64,000 nucleotides of DNA from Caulobacter sp. FWC26 (lineage in GTDB: Bacteria > Pseudomonadota > Alphaproteobacteria > Caulobacterales > Caulobacteraceae), in contig NZ_CP033875.1 in NCBI RefSeq assembly GCF_002742645.2, positions 4,008,001 to 4,072,000 on the forward strand, given 5' to 3'. The notes under the pieces were generated by a model. That model worked only from the letters and a program-made list of their open reading frames with translations, did not search any database and was not told the DNA's origin. The translations under genes were made by a program, and so were the position numbers. Positions 34,605-44,969 of the stretch are shown here, in pieces. The first letter of the stretch is position 1. Each line of letters begins with the position of its first letter.

Positions 34605-37568
34605 TTACGCGAAGGCCTCGTTGAGGAAGGTTTCGAGCTCTTTCAGGTGGCGGCTCATCAGGCCGGCGGCCGTCGAAGCCGAGGCCGGGCGGCCCACGTA
34701 CTTGGCGCGCTTGGCCTTGATGTCCAGCTTGTCCAGCGTCAGCTCCAGCCACGGATCGACGAACGTCCAGCCACCCATGTTCTTGGGCTCTTCCTGACAC
34801 CAGATCAGGTCGGCGTTCTTGAAGCGGCCCAGCACATTCATCAGCGACTTCATCGGCCACGGATAGAACTGCTCCAGACGCAGCAGATAGACGTCGTCAC
34901 GACCCAGCTTGGCGCGCTGGTCGACGAGGTCGAAGTAGACCTTGCCCGAGCAAACGATGACGCGCTTGATCTGATCGTCGCTCTTCAGCGTGATCCCGCC
35001 GACATCGCAGCCCGCCTCGGCGCCGTCCACCATCACGCGGTGGAAGGTCGAGCCCTCTGTGAAGTCCGACAGGTTCGAGACGGCGCGCTTGTGGCGCAGC
35101 AGGCTCTTGGGCGCCATCACGATCAGCGGCTTGCGGAATTCGCGGTGCATCTGGCGACGCAGGGCGTGGAAGTAGTTGGCCGGCGTCGTGCAGTTGACGA
35201 CCTGCATGTTGTCTTCCGCGCACGACTGCAGGAAGCGCTCGAGGCGCGCCGAGCTGTGCTCGGGGCCCTGGCCCTCATAGCCGTGCGGCAGCAACATCAC
35301 GAGACCGCTCATCCGCAGCCACTTGCGCTCGCCCGAGCTGATGAACTGGTCGATGACGACCTGGGCGCCGTTCACGAAGTCGCCGAACTGGCCTTCCCAA
35401 AGGGTCAGGGTGTTCGGATCGGCCAGCGAGAAGCCGTATTCGAAGCCCAGCACCGCCTCTTCCGACAGGGCCGAGTCGATCACCTCGTAGTGCGCCTGAC
35501 CCGGACGGATGTTGTTCAGCGGCGTGTAGTGCTCTTCGGTCTTCTGATCGATGATGTCCGAATGGCGCTGGGTGAAGGTGCCGCGCACCGAGTCCTGGCC
35601 CGACAGGCGGACCGGAATGCCCTCGTCGAGCAGGGTGGCGAAGGCCAGGTGCTCGGCCGCGCCCCAGTCGATGCCCTCGCCCTTCTCGAACGCGTCGCGA
35701 CGGTTCTCGATGGCGCGGCGAACGGTCTTGTGGGCGTCGATCCGCTCCGGGATCGTGGTGATCTGACGGCCCAGCTCACGCAGGCGCGTTTCCGGGAAGG
35801 CGGTCTTGCCGCGACGGTCCTCGTCGCCCGGCAGGGTCAGGCCGGCCCACTTGCCGTCCAGCCAGTCGGCCTTGTTGGGCTTGTAGGCCTTGCCCGCGTC
35901 GAATTCCTTGTCGAGGAAGGTCTCGAACTCCGAGACCCAGCCGTCGCTATCGGCCTGGGTGATCACGCCTTCGGCGATTAGGCGGTTGGAATAGAGTTCG
36001 CGCGTCGAGGGGTGGCCCTTGATCTTCGCGTACATCAGCGGCGACGTCATGGTCGGATCGTCGCCTTCGTTGTGGCCGAAGCGACGGTAGCAGACCATGT
36101 CGATGACCACGTCCTTGCCGAACTTCTGGCGGTACTCGGTCGCGACCTTGGCGGCGAAGACGACGGCTTCGGGATCGTCGCCGTTCACGTGGAAGATCGG
36201 CGCCTCGACCATCAGCGCCATGTCGCTGGGGTACGGCGAGCTGCGCGAATAGCGCGGGCTGGTGGTGAAACCGATCTGGTTGTTGACGATGAAGTGGATG
36301 GTGCCGCCCGTGCGGTAACCCTTCAGGCCCGACAGGGTGAAGCACTCTGCCACGACGCCCTGGCCGGCGAAGGCGGCGTCGCCGTGCAGCAGCAGCGGCA
36401 GCACGTGGCCGCGACCGGCGTCCGGCTGCTCGCGCAGGGTGAAGGCCTGCTTGGCGCGGGCCTTGCCGATCACGACCGGGTTGACGATTTCCAGGTGCGA
36501 GGGGTTGGCCGTCAGCGACAGGTGGACCTTGTTGTCGTCGAACTCACGGTCCGACGAGGCGCCCATGTGATACTTCACGTCGCCCGAGCCCTCGACGTCC
36601 GAGGGCACCGACGAGCCGCCTTGGAACTCGTGGAAGATCACGTGGTAGGGCTTGCCCATCACGGCGGCCAGCACGTTCAGGCGGCCGCGGTGCGGCATGC
36701 CGAGGACGATGTCCTTCACGCCCAGGGCGCCGCCGCGCTTGATGATCTGCTCCAGGGCCGGAACCATGGCCTCGCCGCCGTCCAGGCCGAAGCGCTTGGT
36801 TCCGGGGAAACGCTTGTGCAGGAAGCGCTCGAAGCCTTCGGCCTCGATCAGCTTTTTCAGGATGGCGACCTTGCCCTCCTTGGAGAAGGTGATTTCCTTG
36901 TCGCGACCCTCGATACGCTCCTGCAGCCAGGCCTTCTCGGCCGGGTCGGAGATATGCATGTACTGGACGCCGACATTGCCGCAGTAGGTGCGGCGGACGA
37001 TCGACAGGATTTCGCGGACCGTGGCGGTCTCCAGGCCCAGCACGTAGTCGAGGAAGATCGGACGGTCGTAGTCGGCTTCCGAGAAACCGTACGAGGCCGG
37101 ATCCAGCTCGGTGGCGTCCTTCGGCGGATCCAGGCCCAGCGGATCGAGATTGGCGGCCAGGTGCCCGCGCACGCGGTAGGCGCGGATCATCATGATGGCG
37201 CGCAGGCTGTCCAGCGTGGCGGCGCGGACGGCCTCGGCGTTGGCGCCGGGAGCCTTGGCCTCAATAGCCTTGGACACCTTGGCTTCGATGGCGGGGGCCA
37301 CGGTGGCCCACTGGCCGTCCAGGGCCGACAGCCAGTCGGGACGGACGGTCGGGACCTTCTTGGGGGTCCAGGCCGGGTCCTGCGCGGCGCGCTTAACCTG
37401 ATCGGCCTGCTCCTGCAGGCTAGCGAAGAAGGCGTTCCACGAGGGCTCGACCGATCCGGGGTTCTCCGCCCACTGGGCGTAGAGGTCCTCAACGAACGCC
37501 GCATTGGCGCCGTAGAGGAAGCTGGTCTCGGTCAAGACCTGGTTGATGATGCCTGCGTCGTCCGCCAT
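34605..37568 (-). CDS. odhA: 2-oxoglutarate dehydrogenase E1
   Basis: A 987-residue thiamine-diphosphate enzyme that decarboxylates 2-oxoglutarate and succinylates the E2 lipoyl arm. The N-terminal E1 segment (FLYGANAAFVEDLYAQW) is typical. The ThDP site spans HGDAAFAGQGVVAE and VNNQIGFTTSP. The C-terminal transketolase-like domain has GYEGQGPEHSSARLERFLQ and KSLLRHK. Length is normal. It follows sucD; a long inverted repeat lies between them. Confidence 0.96.
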   Translation of the reverse strand: MADDAGIINQVLTETSFLYGANAAFVEDLYAQWAENPGSVEPSWNAFFASLQEQADQVKRAAQDPAWTPKKVPTVRPDWLSALDGQWATVAPAIEAKVSKAIEAKAPGANAEAVRAATLDSLRAIMMIRAYRVRGHLAANLDPLGLDPPKDATELDPASYGFSEADYDRPIFLDYVLGLETATVREILSIVRRTYCGNVGVQYMHISDPAEKAWLQERIEGRDKEITFSKEGKVAILKKLIEAEGFERFLHKRFPGTKRFGLDGGEAMVPALEQIIKRGGALGVKDIVLGMPHRGRLNVLAAVMGKPYHVIFHEFQGGSSVPSDVEGSGDVKYHMGASSDREFDDNKVHLSLTANPSHLEIVNPVVIGKARAKQAFTLREQPDAGRGHVLPLLLHGDAAFAGQGVVAECFTLSGLKGYRTGGTIHFIVNNQIGFTTSPRYSRSSPYPSDMALMVEAPIFHVNGDDPEAVVFAAKVATEYRQKFGKDVVIDMVCYRRFGHNEGDDPTMTSPLMYAKIKGHPSTRELYSNRLIAEGVITQADSDGWVSEFETFLDKEFDAGKAYKPNKADWLDGKWAGLTLPGDEDRRGKTAFPETRLRELGRQITTIPERIDAHKTVRRAIENRRDAFEKGEGIDWGAAEHLAFATLLDEGIPVRLSGQDSVRGTFTQRHSDIIDQKTEEHYTPLNNIRPGQAHYEVIDSALSEEAVLGFEYGFSLADPNTLTLWEGQFGDFVNGAQVVIDQFISSGERKWLRMSGLVMLLPHGYEGQGPEHSSARLERFLQSCAEDNMQVVNCTTPANYFHALRRQMHREFRKPLIVMAPKSLLRHKRAVSNLSDFTEGSTFHRVMVDGAEAGCDVGGITLKSDDQIKRVIVCSGKVYFDLVDQRAKLGRDDVYLLRLEQFYPWPMKSLMNVLGRFKNADLIWCQEEPKNMGGWTFVDPWLELTLDKLDIKAKRAKYVGRPASASTAAGLMSRHLKELETFLNEAFA

Positions 37569-37657
37569 CGTTCTTCGCCTTAGATCCGCTGCATTACGGG
37601 ACCGCTACCGCACAGCCCGTAAATATAGTCTCTCAATCACCCGGGCGCCCGTCGCTT

Positions 37658-37720
37658 CGCGGGGCCCAGGTGATTTTTTCGGATCGTCGACTGGCGGTCG
37701 CAAAAAACCTGGGCCCCGCG
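37658..37720. terminator. Long inverted repeat between sucD and odhA
   Basis: CGCGGGGCCCAGGT (37658-37671) and ACCTGGGCCCCGCG (37707-37720) are perfect 14-base arms. TTTTTT follows the first arm and AAAAAA precedes the second, so each strand shows a stem-and-T-tract pattern. A smaller CCCCGC/GCGGGG hairpin overlaps on the sucD side. It probably ends or attenuates sucCD transcription before odhA. Confidence 0.7.
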
Positions 37721-37744
37721 CGCAGCGGGGTTTCGGTGTCTAGT

Positions 37745-38629
37745 TTAGCCCTTCAGGACTTCCAGCAGGGTTTCGCCCAGCTTGGCCGGCGACGGCGAGA
37801 CGCGGATACCGGCCTCTTCCATCGCCGCGATCTTGTCCTCGGCGCCGCCCTTGCCGCCCGACACGATGGCGCCGGCGTGGCCCATGTGACGGCCGGGAGG
37901 GGCTGTACGACCGGCGATGAAGCCGACCATCGGCTTCTTGCGGCCGCGCTTGGCTTCGTCCTTCAGGAACTGGGCCGCTTCTTCTTCGGCCGAGCCGCCG
38001 ATTTCACCGATCATGACGATCGACTTGGTGGCTTCGTCGGCCAGGAACATTTCCAGGACGTCGATGAACTCGGTGCCCTTGACCGGGTCACCGCCGATGC
38101 CGACAGCGGTCGTCTGGCCCAGGCCCGCATTGGTGGTCTGGAACACCGCTTCGTAGGTCAGGGTGCCCGAACGCGAAACCACGCCGACCGAGCCTTCCGA
38201 GAAGATCGAGCCCGGCATGATGCCGATCTTGCACTGCTTGGGCGTCAGGACGCCCGGGCAGTTGGGTCCGATCAGGCGCGACTTGGAGCCTTGCAGGGCC
38301 TTCTTGACCTTGACCATGTCCAGCACCGGGATGCCCTCGGTGATGCAGACGATCAGCGGGATCTCAGCCTCGATGGCTTCGAGGATCGAGTCGGCCGCGA
38401 AGGGCGGCGGGACATAGATCACCGAGGCGTCGGCGCCGGTGCGGTCCTTGGCTTCGGCGACGGTGTCGAACACCGGCAGGCCGATGTGGGTTTGACCGCC
38501 CTTGCCCGGGGTGACGCCGCCGACCATCTGCGTGCCGTACGCGATGGCCTGCTCGGTGTGGAACGTGCCTTGAGCGCCGGTGATGCCCTGGCAGATGACC
38601 TTGGTGTGGGAACCGATCAGAACCGACAT
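37745..38629 (-). CDS. sucD: Succinyl-CoA ligase alpha subunit
   Basis: A 294-residue subunit that binds CoA and carries the phosphohistidine. It has the CoA-binding start ([10 protein letters not shown]), [16 protein letters not shown], and the phospho-His loop ([16 protein letters not shown]). Its start overlaps the sucC stop region (the genes abut within one base), so translation is coupled. With SucC it makes succinate and ATP/GTP in the TCA cycle. Confidence 0.96.
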   Translation of the reverse strand: MSVLIGSHTKVICQGITGAQGTFHTEQAIAYGTQMVGGVTPGKGGQTHIGLPVFDTVAEAKDRTGADASVIYVPPPFAADSILEAIEAEIPLIVCITEGIPVLDMVKVKKALQGSKSRLIGPNCPGVLTPKQCKIGIMPGSIFSEGSVGVVSRSGTLTYEAVFQTTNAGLGQTTAVGIGGDPVKGTEFIDVLEMFLADEATKSIVMIGEIGGSAEEEAAQFLKDEAKRGRKKPMVGFIAGRTAPPGRHMGHAGAIVSGGKGGAEDKIAAMEEAGIRVSPSPAKLGETLLEVLKG

Positions 38630-39829
38630 TTAGCGGGCGCCCTTCACAGCGGCGACGATCTTCTCGGCGCCGTCAGACAGATCGTTGGCGGCGATGACGT
38701 TCAGGCCGCTTTCCGAGATGATTTTCTTGCCGAGTTCGACGTTGGTGCCTTCCAGGCGGACGACCAGCGGAACCTGCAGGCCGACTTCCTTCACGGCGGC
38801 GATGACGCCTTCCGCGATGATGTCGCAGCGCATGATGCCGCCGAAGATGTTGACCAGGATGCCCTTCACGGCCGGATCGGCGGTGATGATCTTGAAGGCC
38901 GCGGTGACCTTCTCCTTCGACGCGCCGCCGCCGACATCGAGGAAGTTGGCCGGCTCGGCGCCGTACAGCTTGATGATGTCCATGGTGGCCATGGCCAGAC
39001 CGGCGCCGTTGACCATGCAGCCGATTTCGCCGTCGAGGGCGATATAGGCCAGGTCATACTTCGAGGCTTCGATTTCCTTGGGGTCTTCTTCGGTCTCGTC
39101 GCGCAGGGCCTTGATGTCCGGGTGACGGAACAGGCTGTTGCCGTCGAACGACAGCTTGGCGTCGAGGACGCGCAGGTGATCATCCGCCGTCACGATCAGC
39201 GGGTTGATCTCCAGCATGGCCATGTCCTTGGCCATGAACGCCGTATAGAGCTGGTTCAGCAGCGAGGCGGCTTCCTTGGCGAGGCCCCCGGTCAGGCCCA
39301 GGGCCTTGGCCAGCGCGCGCTGGTGGGTCGGCCACACGCCCGTCGCCGGGTCGATGGTGAAGGTGTGGATCTTCTCAGGCGTCGAGTGAGCGACGTCCTC
39401 GATGTCCATGCCGCCTTCGGTCGAGGCGACGACCGAGACCTTGCTCGAGGCGCGGTCAACCAGCAGCGACAGGTAGAATTCCTTGGCGATCGCCGCGCCT
39501 TCTTCGATGTAGAGGCGGTTGACCTGCTTGCCCTTGGGGCCGGTCTGGTGCGTCACAAGGACGCGGCCCAGCATTTCCTCGGCGTTCGAACGAACTTCGT
39601 CGACCGACTTGACGACGCGAACGCCGCCCTTGGCGTCGGGGCCCAGGCCCTCGAACTTGCCCTTGCCACGGCCACCGGCGTGGATCTGGCTCTTCACGAC
39701 GAAGACCGGCCCGCCCAGCTTCTCGGCGGCGGCGGCGGCTTCATCGGGCGTGAACGCGGCGAAACCGCGCGGCACGGGGGCGCCGAACTCGGCGAGTACG
39801 GCTTTGGCTTGATGTTCGTGGATGTTCAT
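38630..39829 (-). CDS. sucC: Succinyl-CoA ligase beta subunit
   Basis: A 399-residue ATP-grasp subunit. The opening [16 protein letters not shown] and the nucleotide site [15 protein letters not shown] are clear; the C-terminus has the [12 protein letters not shown] and RLEGTN motifs. It leads the operon sucC-sucD(-odhA-odhB). The promoter should lie in the 299-base gap upstream, in which I see no gene or strong terminator. Confidence 0.96.
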   Translation of the reverse strand: MNIHEHQAKAVLAEFGAPVPRGFAAFTPDEAAAAAEKLGGPVFVVKSQIHAGGRGKGKFEGLGPDAKGGVRVVKSVDEVRSNAEEMLGRVLVTHQTGPKGKQVNRLYIEEGAAIAKEFYLSLLVDRASSKVSVVASTEGGMDIEDVAHSTPEKIHTFTIDPATGVWPTHQRALAKALGLTGGLAKEAASLLNQLYTAFMAKDMAMLEINPLIVTADDHLRVLDAKLSFDGNSLFRHPDIKALRDETEEDPKEIEASKYDLAYIALDGEIGCMVNGAGLAMATMDIIKLYGAEPANFLDVGGGASKEKVTAAFKIITADPAVKGILVNIFGGIMRCDIIAEGVIAAVKEVGLQVPLVVRLEGTNVELGKKIISESGLNVIAANDLSDGAEKIVAAVKGAR

Positions 39830-40128
39830 GAGGGCCCGGTCTCGACGACGGCTTTCTGAAATGTGGCCGGGTTATAGGAGCGCTATTTCGCAGGCGCAAC
39901 CGCGCGCGGACGATAAGGTGAAGGCTTGCGCGGTTATCTTGTCCGATAGGCTACCGTCGCCGCCCGTTTGGGCGAGCGTGGCAAGGAAGCCCTTGACGAG
40001 GCGGCATTGTTACCGCTCCCAATTCCATCCCAAGCCGGGATCGCGGCGTTGCTCAGGACTCGATCCGCCGGGCGCCTTGGGATGGCAACGTTGTCATGTC
40101 GCGGACGCCGGTCCTCTCAGGTGCTGGA

Positions 40129-43100
40129 TCACCGCCTTGCCGCTACGGTGACCGTCGCCCGGCGCTCCAGCTTGCCCCAGCCGACGCGGCCGCCCTGGAT
40201 CGCGGTCACAACGGACTTCACCACGACGTAGTACATCAACTGACGATAGCCGAACCGCTGAACGGGCAGGAACGGCAGGTCTCGCCAGGGCGCCCGCCGC
40301 TCCAGCGCCATGCCCAGGGCGCCCGCTGACAGGTCGACCGCGATGAACACCGCCCAGTAGGCCAGGCCCAGAACCATGTCGTCCGGGCGCCACTCCACAG
40401 GGTGCGCGATCGCGCCGTAGAGACCACTGACCAGGCTCCACACTACCGCCAGGTCGACCAGCGGCGCCGCCACCGCCAGCAGAATCTGGAAAAGCCAGAT
40501 CTGCGGCAGCGCGATGAAGCCGAGAACCGGCGTCTTGCGGCTGAACATCGCGCCGCGATGCTTCCAAACGCATTGCAGCGTGCCGAACGACCAGCGGAAA
40601 CGCTGCTTGAGCAGGCCGCCCACGGTGTCGGGCGCTTCGGTGTAGGCGCGGGCCTCGGGGTCGAAGGCGACCTTCCAGCCCGCCCGCTGACAGGCGATGG
40701 TCAGGTCCTGATCCTCAGCCAGGGTGTCGGCCGGATAGCCGCCAAGATCGTCCAGAACGCGCTTGCGCCAAGCGCCCACCGCACCGGGCACCACGGTGAC
40801 GGCGCCGAGCGCCGCGAGCGCCCGTCGCTCCAGGTTCTGGGCCGTGACATATTCCAGCGCCTGCCAGCGCGTGACGATGTTGACGCGGTTGCCGACGATG
40901 GCGTTGCCCGCGACCGCTCCGATGTCCTCGTCCTGGAACCAGCGCGCCAGCCGCCCGATGGTCTCGGGGGGAAAGAGCGTATCGGCGTCCAGGGCCACGA
41001 CATACTCGCCCTTGGCCACGGCCAGCCCGCGGTTGACCGCCCGCGCCTTGCCGCCGTTCTCGAAGCTGAGCAGCGTCACACGAGGATCATCAGCGAAGTG
41101 GTCGAGAACCTGCTGGGCCGTGCGGTCCTTGGACCCGTCGTCCAGCACCAGAACCTCGAGATTCTTCCAGTCGCTCTGCAGAATGCGCGCAACCGAGGCG
41201 GCGATCACCTTCTCCTCGTTGAAGCAGGGGATCAGCACCGAGACCAGCGGACCGTCGCCGCTATCCAGATCGGCGGGTTCGTCGTGCGTCCAGAACCGGT
41301 GCACCAGGGCCAGGCTCGCCAGGAAGACCAGCCGGGCCACGCCCAGAAAGATAGCCGCCACGAACAGGAAGGTCATCAGCGCCTGGGTCCACCGGAAGAA
41401 GTCGAAGCCCAGGCGGTCGACGGCCAGGTCCAGCCCCGCGCGTGAGGTCGGAGGCATCGCCTGCTGGGGGGTCATGCCAGCCAGTTCGCCAACCGTGACC
41501 AGGCGGTAGCCCCGCGCGCGAATGGCGTCGATCAGACCCGGCAAGGCGGCCACTGTGCGGCTGCGGTCGCCGCCCGCGTCGTGCAGCAGCACCACTTGTC
41601 CCGGCCGGTCGCCCGGATGGTCCAGGCGATCCAGCGTGCGATCGATGATCTGCTGGGGCGTGGGTTTCTGCCAGTCGTCTGGATCGATGCGCAGACCGAC
41701 GGTCGTGTAGCCAAGGGTCTGGGCGATCACGAGGGGCGCGACCTCGTGCGGGGTCGAGGGTTCGGCGTCGCCGAAGAACGGCGGCCGGAACAGGCGCATC
41801 GACCGCCCCGTCAGAACCTCGAACAGGCGCTGGGTGGCGTTGAGCTCCACCGTCACCTGCGGCAGCGGCGTTTCAGCGATGTTCGGGTGTGTCCAGCTGT
41901 GCCCGCCGACATCATGGCCCTCGTCGACCTCGCGCCGAACAAGCTCGGGGTGCTTCTGCATGTTCTGGCCGATGACGAAGAAGGTCGCCGGCGCCTGCTT
42001 GGCCTTCAGGATGTCGAGGATCTTGGTGGTCCAGCGCGGATCGGGACCGTCATCGAAGGTCAGCGCGACTAGACCCTTCTTCTGGCCGTAGCGTTCGATC
42101 ACGTAGCTGGACGGAATGACATCGTAGCTTTCGCCCGAAACCAGACCCGTGTCCGAATCGAAGGCCAGGGATCGCTTGCCGGGCGTCGGCAGGGCGGCCA
42201 CGCGCAGCACTTCCCCGCCGCCGTCGAAATCGACGCCCTGTCCGTTGGCCAAGGTGGTCAGGGCCGCCGTCGAGGCCTGGCCATAAGGCTTGCCCATCAG
42301 CGACCAGGCGCCGGGGTCCTCGGCGCCCATGCGCCAAAGCGCATAGCCCCGCGGCTTCCAGGCGTCCGTCACCTTCACCTGGTTGAACAGGGTCACCGCA
42401 TCCAGGAACCAGACGACGTGGTCGTCCCCGTTGTCGTCGACATAGCGGTAGGTCGGATTGAGCGCATCGTCGTCCATCCGGATGGCCGCGCCGGAGTCCT
42501 GAGCGTTGCGCATGGCTTCATGAAAGGTCGTGGGCGCGCCGGAAGACCGCGAGCCGTCCTTGTTCAGAGTCCAATCATAGCCATAGGTCCCCAGGGCCAG
42601 CACGGTATGGGCGGGGTCGAGCTCGGCGAACCGCTTGTCCAGCTCGCGCTCATACCAGTCCTGGCCGGCGTTCGGCCCGGGATCCCCCAGCGCATAGTGT
42701 TCGTCATAGGCCATCAGCACCAGAGTGTCGGAAGCCTGCTCCAGACGCTTGAGCGGCCAGCCCTGCTCGTCGAACGGCGCGGTGACCCAGACTTCCCGGC
42801 CGCTCTCGGCGAAGGCCCGCCGAGCCTCGGCCAGAAACCCCGGATAGGCCGCCAACCCCTTCGCCGACAGCGCCTCAAAGTCAAAGATGTAGCCGCCAAA
42901 GCCGCGCTGCGCGGCAAGGTCCTTCAGCGTGGCGATCAGCTTCGCGCGCGCGGCCGGATTGGTCAGCAGCGCGTCAGCTGCGGGCCCGTTGAACGCCGCA
43001 TCGGCCGAGTTGTGCACCAGGGGCAGAACAGCGGGCTTGTTCGGCGCATTGGCGATGCGCCCTGCGCCTTCTGGGTCGTCGACGACGCTGATGTCACCCT

Positions 43101-43491
43101 GCGCGCCGTTGATCGCCACCCACTGCGGCGACACCACGTCCAGCTTGTCGACGTTGCGGCGCAGCGACTCCCGGCTGTCCTCGTCCCAATTGACGTAGAA
43201 GCCGACCGACAGAGCTCTGGTCGCCGCGCCGTTGGGGGTCGTCCTGGGCCGGGGGACCCGCCGCCACGACCTGACCGCCCGGGTGCGTCGCGGCGTATCC
43301 TGGTGCAGCGACGTCAGAACATGCGGGTCCTTCAGCGGTGCGTCAGGCAGACGGGGCGCGAAGGCCAGGGTCGCGACGAACCCCGCCACGATGGCCGCAA
43401 CGACGGAGGCCACAACGCCGAGGGCCAGCTTGACCCTCCGCTCACGTCGCCCCGTGGGATCGTGAAAGACAGGACGGTCGTCTGGGGTCAT
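40129..43491 (-). CDS. Trifunctional GH18-like / polysaccharide deacetylase / GT2 membrane protein
   Basis: A 1120-residue protein. After one N-terminal membrane helix (about 20-45) comes a GH18-like domain (about 92-430) with the catalytic-type GYIFDFEAL (D204, E206) and MAYDEHY. A NodB-type deacetylase follows (about 470-660) with TFDDGP (D480, D481) and the metal-binding HSWTH (H531, H535). A membrane helix (about 710-735) leads to a GT2 synthase (about 750-1000) with DAD (835-837), EDQD (926-929) and QRFRW (963-967), then C-terminal helices. The GT2 motifs match beta-linked N-acetylglucosamine synthases of the NodC/PgaC/chitin-synthase kind. One protein could make, deacetylate and cut an amino-sugar polymer across the membrane. 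No partner genes flank it. Confidence 0.9.
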   Translation of the reverse strand: MTPDDRPVFHDPTGRRERRVKLALGVVASVVAAIVAGFVATLAFAPRLPDAPLKDPHVLTSLHQDTPRRTRAVRSWRRVPRPRTTPNGAATRALSVGFYVNWDEDSRESLRRNVDKLDVVSPQWVAINGAQGDISVVDDPEGAGRIANAPNKPAVLPLVHNSADAAFNGPAADALLTNPAARAKLIATLKDLAAQRGFGGYIFDFEALSAKGLAAYPGFLAEARRAFAESGREVWVTAPFDEQGWPLKRLEQASDTLVLMAYDEHYALGDPGPNAGQDWYERELDKRFAELDPAHTVLALGTYGYDWTLNKDGSRSSGAPTTFHEAMRNAQDSGAAIRMDDDALNPTYRYVDDNGDDHVVWFLDAVTLFNQVKVTDAWKPRGYALWRMGAEDPGAWSLMGKPYGQASTAALTTLANGQGVDFDGGGEVLRVAALPTPGKRSLAFDSDTGLVSGESYDVIPSSYVIERYGQKKGLVALTFDDGPDPRWTTKILDILKAKQAPATFFVIGQNMQKHPELVRREVDEGHDVGGHSWTHPNIAETPLPQVTVELNATQRLFEVLTGRSMRLFRPPFFGDAEPSTPHEVAPLVIAQTLGYTTVGLRIDPDDWQKPTPQQIIDRTLDRLDHPGDRPGQVVLLHDAGGDRSRTVAALPGLIDAIRARGYRLVTVGELAGMTPQQAMPPTSRAGLDLAVDRLGFDFFRWTQALMTFLFVAAIFLGVARLVFLASLALVHRFWTHDEPADLDSGDGPLVSVLIPCFNEEKVIAASVARILQSDWKNLEVLVLDDGSKDRTAQQVLDHFADDPRVTLLSFENGGKARAVNRGLAVAKGEYVVALDADTLFPPETIGRLARWFQDEDIGAVAGNAIVGNRVNIVTRWQALEYVTAQNLERRALAALGAVTVVPGAVGAWRKRVLDDLGGYPADTLAEDQDLTIACQRAGWKVAFDPEARAYTEAPDTVGGLLKQRFRWSFGTLQCVWKHRGAMFSRKTPVLGFIALPQIWLFQILLAVAAPLVDLAVVWSLVSGLYGAIAHPVEWRPDDMVLGLAYWAVFIAVDLSAGALGMALERRAPWRDLPFLPVQRFGYRQLMYYVVVKSVVTAIQGGRVGWGKLERRATVTVAARR

Positions 43492-43584
43492 GGCGGCGCT
43501 CGAGGTTCGAGCGGCTCATGATCCCCGATCTTGACCGAAGCGTGGCCTTTCCACGGCCTCGGCCGGGCCTGTCGCCGCCCGCCC

Positions 43585-44886
43585 CTACTCCGCCCAGTCC
43601 CTGCTCAACCGCCGGGAAGCGAGGATCAGCAGCACCGCCGCGACGACGTAGAAGCCAAGGCCGTAGTAGAGCGCGTGGCGCATCGATTCCGCGCCGTAGC
43701 GAGGCGTGAGCAGGTCCGACACATAGCCGAAGAACCACAGGCCCACCGCCAGGCCCAGCAGGTTGTTGATCAGCAGGAACAGGGCCGATGTGGTGGTCCG
43801 CATCGCGGGCGGGGCCAGATGCTGCACGGCGGCGACTACGGGCCCCAGCCACGCCAGGTTCAGGCCTGTCGGGATCAGGAACAGCAGGAAGGCCAGGACC
43901 ATCGACTGGACGTTCATCGCCAGCAAGAAGCACGGCAGGGCCACCAGGAAGCAGATGGCCGGCGCCAGGGCGTAGGCGGCCTTGTTCTTGGCCCCGAAGC
44001 GATCGGCCAGCACCCCGCCCAACCAGATGCCCGCGACACCACCGATCAACGAAAGGGCGCTGTAGTAGAGGGCTCGATCGGTCAGGGACAGGCCAAAGCT
44101 GCGCTGGAAGAAGGTCGGCAGCCAGAACGCCACCCCATAGCCGCAGATCGAGGAGCAGGCCGCGCCGAACGACAGCAGCCAGAAGCTGGGCTTGGGCATG
44201 ATGGTGGCCAGAACCTGACCGAACGCCGGCGCCTTGGGCGGCTCGGCGGGCGCGACCTCGCCGGGCGCGCGGTCGAGGCCGCCGCGCACCGGATCCTTGA
44301 CCACCCACTTGAAGATCGGGGCCAGCACAACCCCAGCCAAGCCCACAGCGATGAACGCAAAGCGCCAGTCGACATAGGCGGCGATCAGGCCGCCGAACAG
44401 CACGCCCAAGGCCGTGCCCAGCGGGATGCCGAAGGAATAGACCGCCAGCGCCCGAGCGCGCTGCTCCTTGGGGAAGTAGTCAGCGATCAACGAATAGGCC
44501 GGCGCCACGCCGCCCGCCTCCCCGACGCCGACGCCCATCCGCGACAGGAACAGACTCCAGAAGCCTCCGGCCAGGCCGCAGGCGACGGTGAAGCCGCTCC
44601 AGACGGTGAGAGCCACGGTCATGATCCAGGTCCGGCTGACCCGGTCGGCCAGCCAAGCCAGCGGGACGCCCAGCGTGGTGTAGAGCGCGGCGAACGCCAC
44701 CCCGCCCATCAGGCCCAGCTGCGTGTCGGTCAGGTGGAGATCGGCCTTGATCGAGCCGGCGAGGATGCCGAGGATTTGGCGATCCAGGAAATTGAAGGTG
44801 TAGGCCAGGATCAGCATCGCCAGCACCACGTAGCGGTAGCCGGCGCCCCGCCCGTCCGCCGGAGCCTTGTTCACATCCTCGGTCAT
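43585..44886 (-). CDS. Major facilitator superfamily transporter (spinster-like)
   Basis: A 433-residue protein starting at ATG 44886 with GAGGAGGG five bases upstream. It has 12 predicted helices, the N-terminal loop motif NFLDRQILGILAGSI and the MFS A-motif region LADRVSRTW. A central cytoplasmic loop is rich in Pro/Glu. The family position resembles sphingomonad/Caulobacter MFS transporters found beside TonB receptors, which take up carboxylates or aromatic products. The substrate is unknown; the context suggests a product of the oxygenase cluster. Confidence 0.88.
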   Translation of the reverse strand: MTEDVNKAPADGRGAGYRYVVLAMLILAYTFNFLDRQILGILAGSIKADLHLTDTQLGLMGGVAFAALYTTLGVPLAWLADRVSRTWIMTVALTVWSGFTVACGLAGGFWSLFLSRMGVGVGEAGGVAPAYSLIADYFPKEQRARALAVYSFGIPLGTALGVLFGGLIAAYVDWRFAFIAVGLAGVVLAPIFKWVVKDPVRGGLDRAPGEVAPAEPPKAPAFGQVLATIMPKPSFWLLSFGAACSSICGYGVAFWLPTFFQRSFGLSLTDRALYYSALSLIGGVAGIWLGGVLADRFGAKNKAAYALAPAICFLVALPCFLLAMNVQSMVLAFLLFLIPTGLNLAWLGPVVAAVQHLAPPAMRTTTSALFLLINNLLGLAVGLWFFGYVSDLLTPRYGAESMRHALYYGLGFYVVAAVLLILASRRLSRDWAE

Positions 44887-44916
44887 GCTCGCCCTCCTCA
44901 ACGCCCGTCCAGATAC

Positions 44917-44951
44917 AAAAAGGGCGGGACCTGTTGCAGCAAGTCCCGCCC
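44917..44951 (-). terminator. Terminator of the TonB receptor gene
   Basis: On the minus strand GGGCGGGAC pairs with GTCCCGCCC around a 12-base loop and ends in TTTTT. It lies directly before the MFS gene's ribosome-binding site, so MFS transcription is probably partly independent. Confidence 0.9.
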
Positions 44952-44969
44952 GAGCAGCTGTCGCCTAGA

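Noticed and set aside
33426-37583. Two very long plus-strand frames (851 and 523 residues) opposite odhB and odhA
   Set aside because: The composition is repetitive and His/Gln/Arg-rich, and both sit antisense to genes with clear catalytic motifs.
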